Source: Sebastes aleutianus (Eukaryota; Chordata; Actinopteri; Perciformes; Sebastidae). From it: DNA of 64,000 nucleotides. Both the position numbers and the translations under genes were made by a program. The stretch covers positions 14,196,444 through 14,260,443 of the forward strand of contig CAKAKS010000038.1 of assembly GCA_916700875.1 (NCBI GenBank), given 5' to 3'. This document shows, piece after piece, positions 35,701 to 50,700 of this stretch; the stretch's first letter is position 1, and each line of letters begins with the position of its first letter. The notes below the pieces were generated by a model. The model made no database searches. It had not been told where the DNA came from and was given only the letters and a program-made list of their open reading frames with translations.

Positions 35701-38700
35701 GCAACCTTATCAGATCATCACAACAAAGGTAAGACTGTTTGAATATTTTGAAGATATTGAATCTTAAAACGATATATTTTAACAGTTCCAGGCGATGCTG
35801 TTATCATGTTTTAGCATTAATTCTGACATTTACTTTCCAAAACTCACTCTCTTTCTTTATTACTGCTGGTCACTGTAGACAGATATAAAAACAAGTAGTA
35901 AATCATGCCCTGATTTTAAAACATATTGTATTTTTATCTGTCCATCATTACAGCCTGACTTACGTGAGTCTTCAGTGCACATTTCTAATCGTAATGAATC
36001 AAAATCATGTTTAAAGGAGCCCAGTGGTAACGCTGCCTATGCTATTATGTTTTGTCTTACAAATGTAGAAAAAATAAATCTTACATCACCACCACTGAAA
36101 ATAACCTGTTTTTTGTTTGGTTTTATGACTTAAAAAGTCCTTTATATAACTTATTATTTCAGCAAGTTCTCCCTGAGAGTTAACATCCTAGAAGTGAAAA
36201 TACAGTGAGTTAATTGCAACCATGTAGGGTGTTGTATTTTCTTTACTATTTTATCTTTACACAGATGGCAACAGTTGTTTTTTTCTTGTGCTCTTTCTGA
36301 CCAGTGGACTGCTGAATCTAAGAAAAATCTATAGAAATAGTTGTATATGATATAAAACATAAACTGACCAGTTTAAAGTTAACTGCTGATAATGTGTTTA
36401 CAGATGGCATCTGTGTGCGGTTAGTCCTACAATATATATTTGCTCTTTTTTTTAAATTTATTAGTCATCAAAATCATTGTCATTTTAATTTTTCTTCTTT
36501 ATAAACCAATATTTGAAAATAAAATCCTTTTATTTCACTGTGATCTTCTAAAACAAATAAGGAAATGTTCAAGCTACAAGTACAAGAAGTACGAGAACGG
36601 TAAGTGCACGTTGTGTAGGATTGCAGAATACAACAGCTGGCCTCTTAAACACACAATAACATTACAAATACCTGCAGGGATTTTGATTATAAGTGTGCAC
36701 ATAGAAGCAAATGCTCACAGACAAACCAGCCATGCCAACAAAAATATTCCTATTTTGTAGAACTAGGTTACCATTTCCACAGTGCTTCCAGCTGGGCAGC
36801 TATTTTCATCCATAAGCAGGACTGACATAAAAGGATATTTTATATAGACTTGCATTGGTTTTGGATGTTCATTCAGTCATTATTAATGAGCTGCACGCAC
36901 AGAGAGTCCCGACCACCAAGTCAGAGTTATGTTCAAGTATTTCTAATCCAAGACTGAATCCTTTTACATCTTCTTCTTTCTAACATAACCCTTTTGTTGT
37001 AGGTGACCTCTGTTTTTCTAAGAGATGTCCCTCTGGTTGGACTCAGTTTGGCACTCGCTGTTACAGGTTCCGGGAATATCCACAGACCAGCGCTGGGAGG
37101 TTTATTGCTAATTTTGATCCACTTCCAGCTAAGTCAGTAAACAGAAGCATTTATTGTCAATGTAACAACAATCTCAGACCAGAGGTCAATATTTCAGTCT
37201 GCTGAGTGTGATTTCAGGTGGAATTGAAAGTGAACTGCTTGCTTTCAATAAAGACAAACAATGAAATTATCTTTTTTACTGTCATTTTTCATATATCTAT
37301 ACATCCAGGTTAATAGTGTGTAAAAGCCAAAAATGTTCTATGAAAATTCTACTCATCTTTTAAAAAACAATATGTATTATTGTTGGTGAACAAGCTGAAA
37401 CATTATTACAATATATGCCTGCATTAATCAATAAAACAAAAAATATAATCTTTTGAAACTACTACTAGATGCCACCAAATCCTACATACTGTCCCTTTAA
37501 CATGTTTCTCATTGCTGATGTGATCAGGAGTCATGGTGTTTAATTCCACAGTTTAGTATTACTGTTGATTGGATGCTTCCGTAGTCAAAGGGTTAAAGAT
37601 GAGACATCACAGCAGTCATGTCGATGATTCATTATCCATGATATCATTTGTTATCCTCATTATGAGAGTAAGATGTGTGATTTACTTCTGTAAGCCACTA
37701 AAGCTTTGTCAACAATGGTGGTGCTATATAAAGTACGACATGTATGTCAACAGTATAATTAGATAAACAAACAAATGTATATTATTCGCACCTTCAGCTG
37801 ATCGTCATCATCGCAGCCACCGTCACCCTCTGCTAAATCACTGAGAATTTCAATGGACTCCATGTTAAATCAAAACAAACATGTGCCTCCCTCTGTGTTC
37901 ATTTCACAGATGGCAAAGATAGGAAGTAAATTGGAAGTCTCAAATTGAATCTTGTATTGATTAAAGACCGAGTCAATGAGCCGCGAGGTCTGTGTGACAG
38001 GCTGCTCAGGTTGATGTCGAACACTGAATGTATTCAGTACTTGACTGTGCCTGGTCCATTAGTAGATAATGTACCTCAGAACAGCCAAGTTTCAAGCCAC
38101 ACAAGAAAGAGCCTTTTATTGAGTTACTCAGTTTAGTGTCTGACCCCTGGTTCACCTCCTCTGTCCTCTGTGGCTCTAAGTGTTTTCTCCTGTTCAGACT
38201 GATTGATCGCTTCAGCACTTTCTCCCTTGTGAACAACAGCTACAGCTACAGTGGAATAGAGTTAAAGACCAATGTAATTCCCATGCAGCCTCCTTCATTG
38301 TAGCAAGAAATAAAATGTTGAAATGTGAAACACTCTTCACCTCTTTGCTATATTTCTCATGCATGGACATTAATCACAAACCTGTGACTCTAACGCACAC
38401 CGCTTGGGGGGAAAAGCAACTACATTTTTCTATTATTCATGACATACTTTACTCGCTCCTATTTGTCATACATACACTGATTCATAAAATCATAGTCCAG
38501 GACAAGTTTTTGCAGAGATGAAAGATGAATCTGTCACATCCTTTAAACTTGGACACTGTTCTCTCATTTTTTGTCTTGCAGCAATGTGGACACTGATGAA
38601 CTCTGTGGTAAGTTGACCCTTCGCCTACATGAGAACAACTTTTTAATATCAGTAATAAGCTGTATTGTTCTAGCTTTATCTTGCTTTACCTCACAGTTAG

Positions 38701-41700
38701 GAGCGTCCTAGACTCAAATGCTATTTTACATTTTTTCCCAGCATATAAGGAAAGAACATGATGTGGTCGCATGCACTTTGACCAAACCCCTACAGGCTGT
38801 GTGACGGAGGTGTCGCACAGTGCTGCTTTAACAAAACACCTACAGCCCTGTCCGAGTTGTTTAACTCACCAAATGTTTCTTTCTTTTTGTTGTCTTTGTG
38901 CTGTGAAGAGTATTTCTCCCAGCACCTCGGTGAATATGAGAATGTCCTTGCTGCCTTAGAAGATCTGAATATGTCCATCCTGAAGGCGATGGACAAAACT
39001 AAGAAGGTTAGATGATGAAACTGTAAAGATAAACCTGCTTTTCTCAACATGACACACTAGGGTTGTAACGCAAAGCTACAGTCACCAGGGTTCACCCTCG
39101 ATATGTGCACCAAATTTCATGACAATCCATCCAATAGTTGTCAAGATATTTCACTAAAAGCCAAAACTGTCAATCCGCTGATGGCTCTAGAACAAAAGTC
39201 AGGGAATCAACGTTATTGGAAATCTGGGGACGATGAAATTTGTATAAAATTTGGCATGGCAAATCATCAAATCGTTGTTAAGATATTTCAGCCTGGACCA
39301 AAGTGGGGTAGTGTCTAGAAGGGAACCCGCAAGTTGGGGAAACTCCCCGCGAGATGATCAAGGTTAATTGATCTTAAATAGTTAAGGTTAGGATAGGTCG
39401 TCGGGCAGCGAGTCTAGCAAGAGTTTTTGCACGTTTTTGCAGATCTCAGATCAGAATTCGCAATTTACGCGCTCCCTTCTAGACACAACCCCAAAGTGGT
39501 GGACCGCCCAATCTACATTGTCATCCCCAGCACCATGAAGCAAGCATGAATGTCTAAATATCCAACTTTAAAACTATCCACACCTCCATTTTTTTCTACA
39601 TCTTGCTGCTTTGGCTGTTTCCATTCACACTTAAAAGACAATAACCACCTAGATTACTTTTAAATACTTAAGAAAGATCCTGAGTCTGATGAGCCCCAAT
39701 CAATATACTGTATTTAATTTTCAAATGGATTTATAGACATTTATCCTTGATGGAGCTCCTGACTCAACTGTAAAGAGTGGCTTAGCGGTGGTGTATGATG
39801 TGTGCATGTTTCCATTTGATCTGACTGAAAAGAAGGGGTGTGACGTTTGTGGCAAATTGTGTAAATCTGGTCACTGAAAGAAAATTGCGGAAAAACAATC
39901 TGCTAAAATTTGCATCCCTCATACACACACAAACACACACTCCTCCACACAGTGAACATCACTTTGACATCTCATGCAGCGCTCATAATGATAATAATAA
40001 GAGATGTTTGATTTACTCACAGCGTGACCTAAACTCCACGCTGCGTCTCCAGTCTCTCCCAGCATGCTCCACTGCTGCCCAACTGGCTTCCTCAGATCTG
40101 CCATTAGTCAGATTTCCATGACAGAGCCAGAAAGGACAAGCCAGGATGCTACTAATTAACCCCCAGAACAAAACATGTTATGATTCTTTTTGTACTTGAG
40201 GCCAACACAGACGAGGAATTAATAGGTTTACCAAACAAATACCGCTTTTGATCATGCTTTTTGGAAAAAAAAAAGCTTTACGTCCTCTTGATCTTACTGT
40301 AGAGCTGTGGTAGAAGTACCTTTTAGATTATCAGAGAGGAGAGGAGGGATGACGAAGGAGAGGAAGACAAACAGACACAGATGACAGAAGAAAAAAGGAG
40401 GACTGAAGGGACAAATAATGAAGAAAAATGGGAAAACAATGTTAGGGTGAGGAGGACAGGTGGCGTATTAGATCTGCAGGCCGAGCTTCTCTTTCTTTCT
40501 CCCTCTCTGTCTTTGCAGTATCTCATCTGGCACATATGACACGCGCTACGATGCTTAAATCGCCCCTCAGATCTGCACCGAAGCAGACGCTTCTCATTCT
40601 GGCTGCTTCAGAAACAGAGAGTGGGAGTCAAACTGTTAATTTGCTCAGAGAGAGGTTAACACATGATGACATCCAACTTCAACACCTAAAAGCTGAGGTG
40701 ACAAAGATAAATTGCAACGGCAGATAAAGATTTTTGGTCTGGTAAATGTTTGGACACTTAATGAACAGAAAAAGACGGCAGTGAGGGGAGATTTTTTTAA
40801 TAAATGTATAAAATAATACATGATTTTAACAGATATATATAAGCAAACATGGACTATGAAGTCAACCCAGTCTCACAGGAAGGCATTTTAGCTGTTTTGT
40901 GCTTCATTTGTATGCTGCTTTTTGCATGTTATTTGTCAAAACTACAGTAACGTCAGCAGTTAGGTTGAGGCAACAAAACCATTTACTTAGGTTTAGGAAA
41001 AATGTCATGGTTGGGCTTAAAATATGTACGTAAACTAAGTAAAATACGTACGAAAACAACGTAACATAAGCACGGAAAACACGTCACAAACGTCACTAAC
41101 GGGACCTTAAAAAACTAAACACTGGCCTCCTGTTTAACAGTCATGTGTTTGTTGGACCCTTACACCTCTCCACCTGCCCGCCATAAGCGGCTTTTCTCGC
41201 TTTTTATTCTACGTCACTACCTCTGAGCGTGGCTTATTTACGTGGATGCCTTCAGGACTTAGTAAACTACATGGCCAAAACCCAAGAAAGGTGTTCGTAT
41301 TGCCCGCTAAATGAGTTGCACATGATTGAAATGTGTTTTTCTTGAAATTTCAAAAAGGTTGGACCTGCAGGAACACAGAAGTGAACTACATATGCCTTCA
41401 TTTCTGCAAAGGAAATGACACATACAGATACTTCTGCTGTCCCTTTGCAATCTTTCATCAAATCAATCAAATTGCACCTCAGATCGTTTTCTGTTCTCCA
41501 AGAGAATAGTTGAGAGCGGGCAGTGAGACAGCAAGGAACAGGAACAGCAGAGGCAGCATGGATGTGTATTTTAAGGTTTTGGCATTCGAAAAGGGATGAG
41601 AGGGAGACCAGGGTTGGTTGGTGCACAGCTATTTTCTGGTCCTTTGAAGGTCACAGAAACAAAAATGGAACATCAAAATGTGTTAACCTTAACTCCTCTT

Positions 41701-44700
41701 CTGTGTTAAAACATCTGAAAGTCACTTTTTTGGTGAGCGTAACACTTCAGTTTTATAGTATCGAAAGTAAAAAAAGTGGTCTGTGAACTAAACATATTAT
41801 AAAACTGTGTTATATAAAGGTATTGGAAATGTGTTATTCCAGTTAATAGACATAGGAATCAGCTATATCTTTATATAAGATTTGAGAGTATGTAATGAAT
41901 GATGGTAGCTGACATAATAAGCTAGAATAATTTCACTACAACGTCGGAATCAAATGTGAGCGAGGTTGGTTGGCACGTGTCAATTAATGTAACTGTTAAT
42001 GTATATTTTGTTGGGGTATTTTGAGAGATAAAAAAAAAAAATTTAAAAGATAAAATAATAAAAACAATGTTTATATCGTTATTTAATTATTATTATTTTT
42101 GAAAGTTCAATGGCAAAAATAATTAGACACTCCTAGTGATTATTTGCTTCAAAATGTTAAAAATGGGCAGCTATTCTAATTGCTTCACTTTTTGTAACTA
42201 TAGCGTTTCAACATTTTGCCAACTAACACTGTGATTTAATCATGAATCACCTATCTTTAGAAAACATGTGTGTACATTAAAACATATGTTCTGTTATAAC
42301 TCAGACCTTAAACCTTTCATTTGCTGCTGGTTGGAATATATTAACATAAATTATGCCAGAGAAATATGGCAGAGAGGGAAAACTGTGCCAACCAACCCCG
42401 GTCTCTTGTTGTGGACTTTTAAAAGCCTTCGGTCAGCTCGCATGAAGTACACAGGAAAAACAATCCCACAAATCAGTTTGTTTTTTTCCATCAACACTCT
42501 CTTGTTCTCTCAACAGTATGAAATGGATATTCGAGCTCAAATGAAAAGAATGACTCTGCACAAATTGGACAGAATTGAGACTTTATTGACCAAGGCAATA
42601 ACTTTGAAATCAAATTACAACACAACACTGTGAACTGCTGATGTTTACTCCCTGAAGACTAATTCATAGTTTTCAACCATACCAAGCGTGTGTGACGCCA
42701 TAAATTATTTCTGTTTCCTTAAAATGCGTCATAGAACCATAAACGAGAGAAAAGACACGTATGATGAGCTGCATTTCTCTGGTATCGGTTGAGCCAGGAG
42801 GAGAACAGATGCTGCATTAGTCACAGACTAAACCTCGGCCGTCTCTGTTGGACTGTACATGTATTCGAGTGGGTGGTCTCTGGCTCTGGGTGGGAGTGAG
42901 GGGGCTGGCTGCATGTGTGTGCATTGTTGAGGTGTTTCTCTTTTATTTTTTTGCATTGGAAGATAATTGATGTGTATTTTTGCGAGCTTACGTATGCACA
43001 AGCTAATGTGCTTGATTGTGTGTGTGCGCTTCCATGTCATCAAACATCCATGCACATGTGCGGGGGAGCTGGAACAAGATTGTGCATCGGAATCAGAGCC
43101 AGGCACGTAGGCCTATACCTATATCTGTGCTGAGACACTCGGGGATTCATTTCGCACAGATATTCCTGCCAAAGCTATTTACAGGCTCCACATACCAAAC
43201 CTCCTTTAGTGTTGACTCCAAACCTTTCCTTGCAGATCTCAGGTGTTTCTCACCTGCAGCAAGAGGAAGTTGCACCGTATATTGAAAGGGTGCAATACTT
43301 TTTTTTCATAGTGCAAAAGGTATTCAATTATAATTATTACACGGTATTGTTGAATACTCGATTCTGATTGGTCAACCACAGCGTTCTACGGTCTGTTATT
43401 TCTTTATAGCAGCCCGTTGCTATGTATAACAGACCGTTGCTATGGGCGCAGTTCTGATGTCGGACTCTGGAGGACCATTTTTGTGTCAAATTATTGATTT
43501 CTTAATTAAATAGCCATGCAATAAGCGGGATAATGTACAGCTAGCGGGTCAGAAACTAGTCTGTAACTTCTATGAATTTAGGAAGGATTTTACACACAAA
43601 GTTAGTAATGGATTTATGAATAGCGGGAGCAACTCAGTTCTCTGGTTCCTGCACCTTAAGTGATCAGCTAGAAAGCATTTCAATCAGCTTATTTTTGACA
43701 TTATTTGATGATGATTTGCAATCAGGATTCTAAAAACACAGAGGTGAAGCCATTTTGTAAAGGGTGAAGTATGATTGCGTGGCAGGGTGGTTGTTATGTA
43801 GTCATAGTTCCTGACTATAAGGCTTAAAGAGTGTGATTTTAACAGCAGCGCTTCGCCTCCAACAAAGAACTCATTTGACCTTTTGTACGACTGAAAATAA
43901 AAGATCAATGGAAAGGCAAAAAGGCAAAAATCTGGCAGACCTTAAGCTGTTTAAAATGACTGCAGATTGGTGAGGTGGACGCACACACACACACACACAC
44001 ACACAAAGGTAGAAATCACAGGAGGTAATCTATGCTCAGATGGTAGACAGGAGACTGACCTTTACCAGTGTTGTCGTGACTCACTCTCACTGAGTGAATG
44101 TGCGTGTGTGTGTTGATAGTCAGAATGTCAGGGGATCAAACAATACCTATGACCGATAGCGATTCTGGGTTTTTTCAAATGCAACACTGCAGAAACCAGA
44201 GATTTTGGGTATTTTTTTATAACAGAGTTAAGGTTGTTAATTCTCACATTTTAGGACAAGCTGTTCAATCTTTAGTCTGATGTGCGGTTGGATAGGACCG
44301 ATGGGAAAAGTCTAATGATCTGCTCTGTATTCTGGAGAAGAGTTCAGCTCTGTCGCGGGAAGACTTAACATACTGTAATTAGGATGTGTGTGTGTGTGCA
44401 CTTCCACAGTCTGATAAACAAATCTAGCTTTTAAAATCAAGCCATCTTCATTGTACTTTTGAAAACAGTAATTACCAACAGACAAAACCACTGAAATATA
44501 TTTCCTGTCTCCCCCCCTCTTTCTCTTTCTGTCACACACACACACACACACACATTCCTACATTAGTCATTCTCTAATCTAACTTGCATTAGCGTTTCCC
44601 TTCAAACCCCTCATTGTTAGTCGAGTGTACAAACAGCCGCAGTGCTCATAACTGTGGGAGCCAGCGTGCAAACAGCAAAAACCCTTTTGTGCCGAGCATC

Positions 44701-47700
44701 ATTCGTTCTCCTTTGATTAGAAAACAGCACTCAGCCCTCCTGCTCCGATCCAGGCATCGCAAATGACGCCTCTCCAAAATGTCATTCAGTTTGATTTGTT
44801 TTCCCCATCAGCTTTGTGAGCAAACAAAACAAATAATAAATGTACCCTTGATTCAAAAAATTACACATTGTTCCTCGACCTGAAATACTCAGTGTGGAGG
44901 AAATTACTTCTTGATTGACGGTGCAAATGACTGTTTCACGTTTTTGATGTTATGTTTAAAATCTTTTTCAACATCGACCGTGCATCTCTTGTTGTTTGCA
45001 CTGTAATCCTGCAAATTTCCCCGCTGTGGGACTAATAAAGGATTATCTTATTCTATCGTTATCTTATGTAAACACGTCGTCTACCAAAATGTATGCAGAT
45101 AGCTGTTGCATCGATCTAAAACATGACTCAACACAATCAGGCCAGTGGTATAGCAACCCGTGTTTGACGAGTTGGGAGTGAGAATGTGTTGCGTAGAGTT
45201 ATGGTTTTTCACATGAAAAACACAACACCAGAATCAATTCTTTAAGACCCCAAGTGTCATTGAAACCCAGTGAAATTTATTTTATTGAAAAACATTATGA
45301 TCAGTGGGTCACCTTCGGGTCTGAGAGGTGAAGCCAATGCTGAAGTGCCTTCAACGTGCATTCTTTCTAACAGCCAGCAGGGGGCGACTCCTCTGGTTGC
45401 AAAAAGAAGTCTGACTGTATAGAAGTCTATGAGAAAATGACCCTACTTCTCACTTGATTTATTACCTCAGTAAACATTGTAAACACGAGTTTATGGTCTC
45501 AATCGCTAGTTTCAAGTCTTCTTCAGTACAGCATGATGTTCATTTAGTAAATTATGGTCCCATTTAGAGTCAAATAGACCATAAAGCAGGGGATGCTTTA
45601 GGGCGTGGCTACCTTGTGATTGTCAGGTCGCTACCACGGTGTTGTCCGGTCTGGGACTTGTTTTCGTGTTTTCTACTTACAGCTTTAACCCTTTCACGAT
45701 GTGTTTACAGTTCATGAAAGTTAATTTTAACATTTTGATCACCTAAAAATGTCTTATTCAACGTTCAGTTGTACTTAGCTCCCCCCTCTAGTGTCACTTA
45801 GTTGCAGTCTTGGTTGCAAAAAACAAGATGGCCACGGCCAAATACCAACCAAATGCCGATAAATTAATTTTGTGGGATATACATGAATTACAGTGCATTA
45901 CGTTTCATAGGTTTAGCTACGAACAGTGTATGAGACCAGCCTGACACATTTAAAGCTCCCCACCCTGCATGCATGCATATATTTTGAGTTTCTTTCTTCC
46001 CTATTTAACTTGCATTGTTCAGTTGTCTTATCATCCATTTAAGATGGATCAAACTCAATTTAAGAGGCAGGTTTCAGCAGATAATTGTTCATGCTCTTCT
46101 TCCTCTTCCTTTCTCCTCTCCTGCAGCTGTCTTATGTCATCTTTCCTAAATGAATGATGTTGCTGGCATCTTTTAATTAGCAGAGGAGGTCTGGACATCA
46201 AGTGACTCTTGACTGGCGTGTAAAACTTGTCACTGCTCTCCTTGTTCTATCACCCTTTCTTTTTATCATTCCTCCCACTCTAACTCCTCCACCTCCCTTT
46301 CTTCCTCTTGATTGGCAGGATTATCAGGAGTCCACCCACCTGGAGCAGTTTGTGACCCGCTTCTTGCTGAAGGAGACGACCAATCAGCTTCATTCACTCC
46401 AGAGCTCTCTCGAGTGCGCCATGGAAACCACAGCCGAGCAGACTCGCCAGGAGAAGTAAGAACAAATCTCTCTCACACATACAATTAGTCCTTAAAACAC
46501 GGACAAATTGTATTGTACAGTGGCACCTATAATCACAGTTCTCACATTTAAAGTGCGACAATTTTGTCCAAACCGCACACACTAATTTACATCCCACATT
46601 TAAGATTTAAATGGTGCTTTCATCCAAGGTGCTGTGCAACAACACAGGTTCCTACCCTGTATTTGTAACGACTACCCGCTCTCCCCCTGTAATCCAGCAG
46701 TTATCTATAATCCTTTATTTATATGTAACCTTCCTATGGGAAATCTATACATGGAGAGAAAATTAAAAGGGATTGTTAAGATCATTGCAGGTGAAAATAA
46801 GAGCCTGGCTGCACCACAAAATATCAGAAGGAAAACAGAAGGACCTTTTCACATTGATGAATCACCAACCTAGTACTTTAAAGCTGCCCCTATCAATATT
46901 TTATATCAAGAATGAATGAACTGACTTTCTATAATATGAAAGGTGACATTCGTAGTGACGAATCTACCGTGAATTATTAACAACTCTGCAGTTCCCTTCA
47001 ACTCTACAGAGCGTTTTAGCGTCTTTCAACTTTGTTTTGATTTTACAACCCACAACTTTGGTTCACTCTCACTCTCACTCTCATCAGCCTCATTTCCAGT
47101 CACAGCAGGCAGCTAGCAAACAGATAAAGTGAGCAACTAGCTTGTGAACATAGTGGAGCATTAGCAGCTAAAGAACTAACTTCCTTTGAAGATGGAAGTT
47201 TATTTTGAAAAGACTGGAGTGGAAATTGACACATGCGTCACGTGTTGCCGGACATTCGTAGGAAAATGCACAAAAAATTATGAACGATAACTCTTCGTAA
47301 GATATCATGTGAACCGTTGCACAACTGCAAGGAAAGTGAATATCAGACTTCATCAGGTGGACACAGATACGACTCCGAATCAATGCTAATGTTGCTCTGC
47401 ATCTGCTGCACGTGTAAATAGGGGACTGTTCGCTAACGTGTTCGCCATATCAACTTCAATATGTCAAATGTTGTGTTTACAGCTTGTTGTGCTGCCCACA
47501 ACTGTTAAAAAAAATCAATTAATGCAGGTTTAACATGGGTCATGTCACTATGTTGCTGTGTTCTTCAGCCCTAAAATATGCAAAATATGACTTTTTTACT
47601 ACCCCAAGCCATTCGCTATTTGTGGATCAAAACACTGACAGAAACCAGACTAATGCCACTGATGAATAATTTAAGTCTGTTAATCACATTATGTGTTCCC

Positions 47701-50700
47701 GCAGCTTTGTCTCTAATTAAACTAACATATGCTAAGATTTAAGGTATTTGCATGACAGATCGACAATTAGAATATGACCTTAATGTGGTTATGATTTAAT
47801 TATTAGCATGTTTATAAATGTACTGACGGATAATAAACACTGTCCCGCTGGCTGTCAGGACAGTTGATTAAACCTGTGTGTGCGTGCAGTACTTGATCAA
47901 TTCCGGCATGCTCGGTTCATTAGTGATGATGACTCATCAGTACACAAGTGCACGCGGTTTCATATACGGTGTGTGTGTGAGAGTATGTACGTGGGTTCTC
48001 CCCTGCAGGTTATGTGGTCATGGTATAGGCTATTTAAAGGACAGGCGATGACGCACGCTCTTTTTGCGTCCTGTCACCTGTCTGTGTTCACACTTTCTTT
48101 GCAGCTTCAACAACCGAGCACTGGTTTGCTGCCAACCTCTTCCAGTTTGACTTGTTTTTCAGTTTAAAAGGATTGTTGTGTCCCTTTTTCTCACCATGTT
48201 TGCACTTATTCTCAGAGGCAGAACACGATGGGCTCGGATAATTGACATCTGAGAGGCTTCCACCAACACTTTCCTTTCCTCTCCTCTCCTCACCTCCTCT
48301 AAATGTTTCTTTCTCCCTTGCTCCCAAAGCAGCTTCTTCTCCTCCAGTATCCGTCTCTGAATTAATTCCCCTCTGAATCTGAATGCTATCACTCTGTTCT
48401 TCCAAACTGTCTAGAGGATATGGCTGTTTCTCTGGTGGCTTTAAATTGATTTCTGTGGTCAGTTTTTTTGTGTGTGAAGAGGGAAAACAGGAGCTGACAT
48501 TCATGGATGCACGGTATGACTCAGAGCAAACATAGTATAACTTTCCTCTTGGTAATTTCTTGTTATTTGCCCAATAGATAACCTTTATTTTTCTTCGATG
48601 CATCATTAATCTGCATCATCATTGTCATTATTTCAGTAATCATTTTCTGGCTTTAAATCCCAGTCTGTGTTGGAAACCTAATAGGTGAAATATGGACATA
48701 AAGGTCCTGGATCTGGTTGCCCCTCTGCTAATTATGACTACACACAGTTTGCTCTTCAGCTCTTAACCTCTTCTTCCTTCCTCTCAGTTGTCATGAACGC
48801 TGTGGAAGAAACATGACAATGTAAAGGCTGCTGATCTTTCCCCTATTACTGATCTCAGGCGGGTTTTATCTATTAAAGTTGCTGCATAGCCGAGAATACA
48901 GTATGACTCACTAGAAGACCAAGAGGGACCCGCCACCTCCTCCATACATCAAGCTCACACACATTTGACTAGTGGATTAATTATACTGCATTTCTCCCAG
49001 ATGGGGGAGGGAGCGTTTGAAATCTATTATACTTATTATGGAAGCGGTGTCATATGAAGCAACCACAGTCTTCTTAACAAAAGGAGATCACTCTGAATAC
49101 GCTGATTGGGATTTTAGTATTTAAGAAAAACACATAGTCACAGAACTTCCCATTTAGATTAGTTACCTCACTCTATATAAGATGTACTGTATAGTTAAAG
49201 GTAAAAAGCCAAGTAATGAATAAAGACTAGTGGATTAAAGGAATAGTTTGACATTTAGAGAGTTAGATGAGAAAATTGATACCACTCTCAATGCAACAGG
49301 AAGAAATATAAATAGCACGACATTACAAGGACAATCCGCGTGTCATGAAGACACATTTTAGGCTTTTGGCCTGTCATTTGTACGCACGCATCAAAACTAC
49401 CGTAACATCTGCAGTTAGGTTTAGGCAACACATTTACCTAAAACATGAACTATTAAACATTGTAAAGAAGATGTACAAAAATATCAATGTGAAGTCTGAA
49501 AAACTTGCTCTTTCGTTTGCACAAAACTCATACATATAAACGTGTGCATTCACCTGCACACGCACACACACATCCCCACAGACACCCTGAGGTCTTCTCA
49601 AAATAAGGGGCCGAACAACTTGACAGCTCGAAGAGAAATCTTAGGCCATGTCACCCTGCAGCTGCATGTACCTTGTCACTGGTATTAGCATCACCGTCAG
49701 ACCAACACAACATGCAAATACAACGTGAGCCCGGACGACTTCAGGCTCGAGCTGAGACATCTATTCATGAGGCTGTGTGCTTCGCTCACCTGGTGCCGTC
49801 TTAAATTGCAAAACAAAAATGAAAGAAAATTACAAGTTGTCCCTCTTCTTTTTCACTTTTTAGCACAAATGAGTTCATATAATAAATTGCTCAGTCAGTG
49901 GAGCCCAAATCCAAGCCAAAAATTTGTGAGACCCATCTGTTATGTGGTGTGTGCAGTGCACCACAAAAACCACAGAACAAAAGGTAATTTAATGTCGGTG
50001 TTACTACAACTTTTAATTGTAATGCAGTTGACTCTTTGCTAAACCCCGCCCCCGCTGCTACTCCGTCAAGCTGTCGGAGCTACCGTAGAGCCCACACTGT
50101 CACTAACTGCACTCCCTACATAAATATCATCTAATTTTTGGAAAAACTAAAAAATTATTTCAGAGAGAAGCAGATAGAAGGGTCTACAATATGCATTTGA
50201 AGGATATATCAGGATATTAAACTGATTCAGGAGCAAAAACGGGTTAAAAAATGAAGATAGAAGGCCTAAAGAGTGTAAAAGTGAATCATCACATCATGGC
50301 GATTGAGACAGAAGACAATGAAATTAAGAAACAAAACTGTTCCTCATTAAAAAGCAAAAGCAGCATGTGTATACCTTCAGTATACCTTCAGTAGCTTGCG
50401 TAGCATAGTGTTAACGCTAGTTGTGGGGGCGGCTGTGGCTCAGAGGTGGAACAGGTCGTCCACCAATTGGAAGGTTGGTGGTTCAATCCCCGGCACATGT
50501 TCAAGTGTCCTTGAGCAAGATACTTAACCCTTAACCCAAATTGCTCCCGAAGGCAGTGCCATCGGTGTGTGAATGAGTATTTAGATAAGATCCTGATGAG
50601 CAGTTGGCACCTTGTATGGCAGCCTCTGCCACCAGTGTATGAATGGAGTGAGTGTAAAGCGCTTTGAGTGGTCGGATGACTAGAAAAGCGCTTTATAAAT

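Larger units (their letters stand above)
34174..38581 (+). other. necab1: necab1 intron 3
   Basis: Holds the AAGGTCA-rich repeat (34790-35140), a TTTG tract (35139-35167), the lectin-like exon pair (36.55-37.08 kb) and otherwise unique AT-rich sequence. Confidence 0.6.
39007..46318 (+). other. necab1: necab1 intron 5
   Basis: 7.3-kb intron with a nested repeat pair (39.1-39.52 kb), a repeat near 40.9-41.1 kb, CA tracts, an inverted copy of the 14.1-14.8 kb repeat (43.34-43.56 kb), a LINE tail (45.0 kb) and a dispersed repeat (45.37-45.93 kb). A pyrimidine-rich acceptor-like site near 46126 has no matching exon. Confidence 0.6.

Noticed and set aside
48088..48606. 172-codon minus-strand ORF in necab1 intron 6
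   Set aside because: Low-complexity charged composition with no recognisable family or promoter; likely chance.
50434..50510. tRNA gene suggested by A-box and B-box matches
   Set aside because: The flanking 3' domain shows it is the head of a SINE; no proper cloverleaf could be drawn.
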